Source of the DNA: Scybalocola_A sp900557175
GTDB taxonomy: Bacteria; Bacillota; Clostridia; Lachnospirales; Lachnospiraceae
Direction of reading: 5' to 3'
Assembly: GCA_937890745.1 (NCBI GenBank)
Contig: CALADH010000096.1
Coordinates: 11,156 to 75,155, forward strand
Length of the DNA stretch: 64,000 nt
In this document: positions 61,729 through 64,000 of the stretch, in pieces
How positions within the stretch are numbered: position 1 is the stretch's first letter
How the letters are laid out: each line of letters begins with the position of its first letter
Made by a program: the position numbers and the translations under genes
The notes under the pieces: generated by a model
Database searches by the model: none
What the model was told of the DNA's origin: nothing
What the model saw: the letters and a program-made list of their open reading frames with translations, nothing else

Positions 61729-62484
61729 TCAGTCATCGAGGTAATATCTGTGACGTTTTTCGGTTTTCTGTCCGAAATTAATGGCCTGCTGCGGACAAAC
61801 TGAGATACAGGCCATGCAGTGCATACATTCTGTTCCCCAGACAGGGCGTCCGTTCTGTATTTTAACATTATCTAAAGGACAAATTTCCTCACAGCGTCTG
61901 CAGCCGATGCATTTTGAATTTGCGTTAAATCCTTTAGCATTCACCATTAAAGAATTGAATAGCGGTGCAATGACACTGAAAGATTTATGCCCTGTCATTT
62001 GAGGATTAAGATTGATTTGCTGTATGGTTTTTATATATCCGGCAATTTTTTTGATTTCAGAATCGGCTTTCTGAGCTTCGGTTTTTGCCTGTTCTTTTGG
62101 AAGAACATCATACATCAGAACATAGTTGGCAGGCATTTTGACAGCAGTTGTGTCTTTATAAAACAAATGTTTTTCTCTGCATAGCTTTTTACAGTATTTA
62201 TAGGCATTTCCGATACATTCTCCTGCTGAAAATATGTAATAGGCATTTTCATTGCCTTTAAATGAGGCGTTTCGGATAAATGCCTCGACCTTCATTGGCA
62301 TACGGCTCATATAAGTCGGTGTAACAAAAACATAAGGCGTTTCTGAATAAAACTTACCGTTTTTTTTACTTTTCAAGTATGAATTATATGACAGCCGATG
62401 AAAAAATCTATTTGAACGGAGAAAGCGGAGCTGGGGAGATATTGACAGAGAAAGGGACACTTTATCAGGCAGATAAATCTGCAA
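61729..62484 (-). pseudogene. EFR1-family ferredoxin, 5'-truncated
   Basis: The C-terminal part is a clear EFR1-type protein: ETPYVFVTPTYMSRMPMKVE (flavodoxin-like), then two [4Fe-4S] motifs CIGCRRCEEICP and CMHCMACISVCP and a natural end at HRYYLDD. The N-terminal flavodoxin portion that EFR1 proteins need (a YFSGTGNS-type start) is missing. The first 40 or so residues of the open frame are unrelated and antisense to the next gene. Family-like sequence stops near 62350-62375. There is no plausible ribosome site. Probably a non-functional fragment created by deletion or recombination. Confidence 0.72.
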
Positions 62485-63341
62485 AAACGATTATATGGGC
62501 AGAGGGCAGTGATGGTGACACGAGTCTGTTTATGAAAAATACGGATTCGGAAGACCCTATTAAGCAGGTCGATGGTATACAAAGCCTTTTGTATTCATCT
62601 TCGGATTATATGACGCTTGTTGCTCAAAAGCAGAACGGCATCTATTTTACGGAAAATTTTTCAGAACCGGAGAAACTCCCGGAAGGCATTGTAAATGTTT
62701 TGGGAAGCTGCTGCGGCAGTATTGTTTATAACAGACAGGACGGAGACGAAGTTAATTCTTATCTATATACCGACGGTCAGGAATATAAGCTTGACAAAAC
62801 GATTAACACAGGAATATTTATGACCGATGAGGCTGAGAAAAAAGCATACGTTCTTATACTTGAAAATGAAAGGTCTGTTCCGTCTATGTATTCAATCGAT
62901 TTTAAGGAAAAGGGCGCGATGATTCACAGAGATGATGATGTATCGGAAATCTATTCGGCAAAAGACGGTGCCTGTTATTATGCTAAAAGTACGGATATCG
63001 GGAGCAGTAAAGTCGACTTATACTGCAATGAAAAGCTTGTGGAAAGTGATATAGAGGTTGGTATGGCATGGCAGACTGAGGGCAGTGAAGCCATTTGGTT
63101 TGCAAAAGATTTGGATATGGAGACAGGAAGCTTTACATTAAAATATTGTGAGGACGGTCAGGTGACAGAAGCAGCAAAAGATGTGTCCAGTGCAAAGCTT
63201 TGTGCGGACGGCAGCGCTTTTGTTCTTACAGATTATGACCAGACAGCCCAAAAAGGTGTATTAAGCTTATATGAGCGGGGAAAATTAGCGCATATAGATG
63301 AAGATGTTAAAGAGATTCATTTGCCGGATATTGCCGCCTGA
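62379..63341 (+). pseudogene. Beta-rich surface protein, 5'-truncated, unknown family
   Basis: 320 codons of soluble, beta-strand-rich sequence with recurring short blades (ADKSAKTIIWAEGSDGD; CYYAKSTDIGSSKVDLY; EAIWFAKDLDMETGSF), suggesting a propeller-like fold. There is no signal peptide, membrane anchor or Shine-Dalgarno before the first ATG. The frame stays open upstream into the EFR1 fragment, so the 5' end has probably been lost. The 3' end is intact and leads into a small membrane protein gene. I do not recognise the family. Confidence 0.55.
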
Positions 63342-63365
63342 GGCAAATGATTGGAGAAGATTATA

Positions 63366-63755
63366 ATGAAAAAGGGAAAAGTTTGTGGATTGGTTGCAGG
63401 TTTTGTTTTATACAGCGCCGCGCTTGCCGGTATTTTCTATTTTGCAGGAAGCCGGTCAGTTTCAGATACAGCCGGTGAATATCCGGACATACAAACCTTT
63501 TATGCACAAGTGACCGATATTTCGGATTATCAGATACGTGCCGAGGGACTTGCCGTCAATGACATTAATTTTCGCGGCGCCTTTGAATTTTCGGCAGAGG
63601 ATGCCAAAATCATATGGCACTACACCGATATTTCTATAGAAGATATAGATGTTGGAGATAACATCGCCGTGAGCTTTTTCGGGGAAGTGATGGAATCTTA
63701 TCCGGCAAAGCTGACACAAGTCACACAGCTCACACTGCTTGATGATGAAAAATAA
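63366..63755 (+). CDS. Small membrane-anchored protein of unknown function
   Basis: 129 residues: an N-terminal membrane helix or signal anchor (CGLVAGFVLYSAALAGIFYF), then a compact beta-rich domain (FYAQVTDISDYQIRAEGLAV; DNIAVSFFGEVMESYPAKLT) resembling small OB-like DUF3221-type domains. ATG 63366 is used; GGAGAAG lies upstream. It follows the truncated gene by 24 bp and was probably its operon partner. Confidence 0.62.
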   Translation: MKKGKVCGLVAGFVLYSAALAGIFYFAGSRSVSDTAGEYPDIQTFYAQVTDISDYQIRAEGLAVNDINFRGAFEFSAEDAKIIWHYTDISIEDIDVGDNIAVSFFGEVMESYPAKLTQVTQLTLLDDEK

Positions 63756-63842
63756 GGAAAACAAAATCTTAGTTTTTAAATTGAGGTTTGTCGGCTTAGC
63801 ATATTTGAAACTTGTTGTTGATATTTTACGTGCAGGGGCAGT

Positions 63843-63999
63843 CATATCATTTTTAGTGACACGCTGCGCCTTTCTATGAACGCCGCGCGCTTATGGACGG
63901 CATTCGCCAAAACTCGCTTCGCTCAGACACAGGCTCGGTGCCGTCACTAGCGCAGCGCTCATCACGAAATGCTTGCTATCGTCACTGCAAAATGATATG
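63843..63999. repeat. 157-bp MITE-like palindromic element
   Basis: Terminal arms CATATCATTTTTAGTGAC (63843-63860) and GTCACTGCAAAATGATATG (63981-63999) are inverted repeats with one small gap. Inside are nested pairs CGCTGCGC (63862-63869)/GCGCAGCG (63950-63957) and GACGGCA (63896-63902)/TGCCGTC (63939-63945). It has no coding capacity. The stretch 63756-63842 shows nothing else. Confidence 0.65.
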
Positions 64000-64000
64000 C

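Noticed and set aside
61550..61868. Short frames on both strands in the hairpin region
   Set aside because: They are by-products of the inverted repeats, overlap each other, and lack start signals.

Overview
The window reads as chromosome of a low-to-mid G+C Gram-positive anaerobe of the class Clostridia, most likely Lachnospiraceae. The signs are a Gram-positive PolC replicative polymerase, an MEP (dxr/ispG) isoprenoid pathway, a Spo0A-type DNA-binding domain, SH3b-decorated wall hydrolases including a SleB-type enzyme, an EFR1-type ferredoxin fragment, fhs/folD one-carbon genes and Shine-Dalgarno sites close to AGGAGG. The family assignment is inference; Clostridia is well supported. Almost all genes lie on the + strand.

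Layout. 1-636: end of an ABC permease and its SsuB/TauB-like ATPase. 624-6106: a TetR repressor divergent from an MMPL transporter and a secreted xxxLxxG-repeat protein, with three evenly spaced operator-like sites between the divergent promoters. 6120-7448: Nudix hydrolase and rhomboid protease behind a nested hairpin that buries the ribosome binding site. 7490-18324: pyrH-frr-uppS-cdsA-dxr-rseP-ispG-polC, joining nucleotide, translation, undecaprenyl/phospholipid, isoprenoid and replication functions. 18417-24585: a tightly coupled six-gene operon of a NifH-like Fe-S ATPase, an N-acyl-D-amino-acid deacylase-like amidohydrolase and a PotABCD-like importer whose binding protein lacks the polyamine-binding carboxylates. 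This is the best candidate for an undescribed system. 24702-25479: a doubly broken toxin-antitoxin pair (minus strand). 25663-28951: LtaS-like sulfatase with an internal 30-bp tandem repeat, and an orphan Spo0A effector domain (minus strand). 29195-32097: ECF S component with an M24 peptidase, tRNA-Ser(CGA), and a small alarmone synthetase.

32282-45986: two SH3b wall hydrolases with matching promoters and WalR-like boxes, an Opp oligopeptide importer, a cyclophilin, a cohesin-like surface protein, a TepA/ClpP-like protease and UppP. 46012-56487: ftsK-fhs-folD-rimO-pgsA-cinA and a large lipoprotein. 56585-57226: a DUF1461-type membrane protein on the minus strand. 57360-59881: a preQ1-I riboswitch with terminator controlling a queuosine/queuine salvage operon (QueK-, QrtT- and QueL-like). 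59905-61465: thrC. 61532-64000: accessory sequence made of inverted-repeat trains, two genes that both lost their 5' ends at one junction, a small membrane protein and a 157-bp MITE-like palindrome.

Several regions share a theme of envelope building: uppS, cdsA, uppP, pgsA, the LtaS-like enzyme, the wall hydrolases and possibly the MMPL pair. Family assignments come from recognised motifs read by eye; no searches were run.
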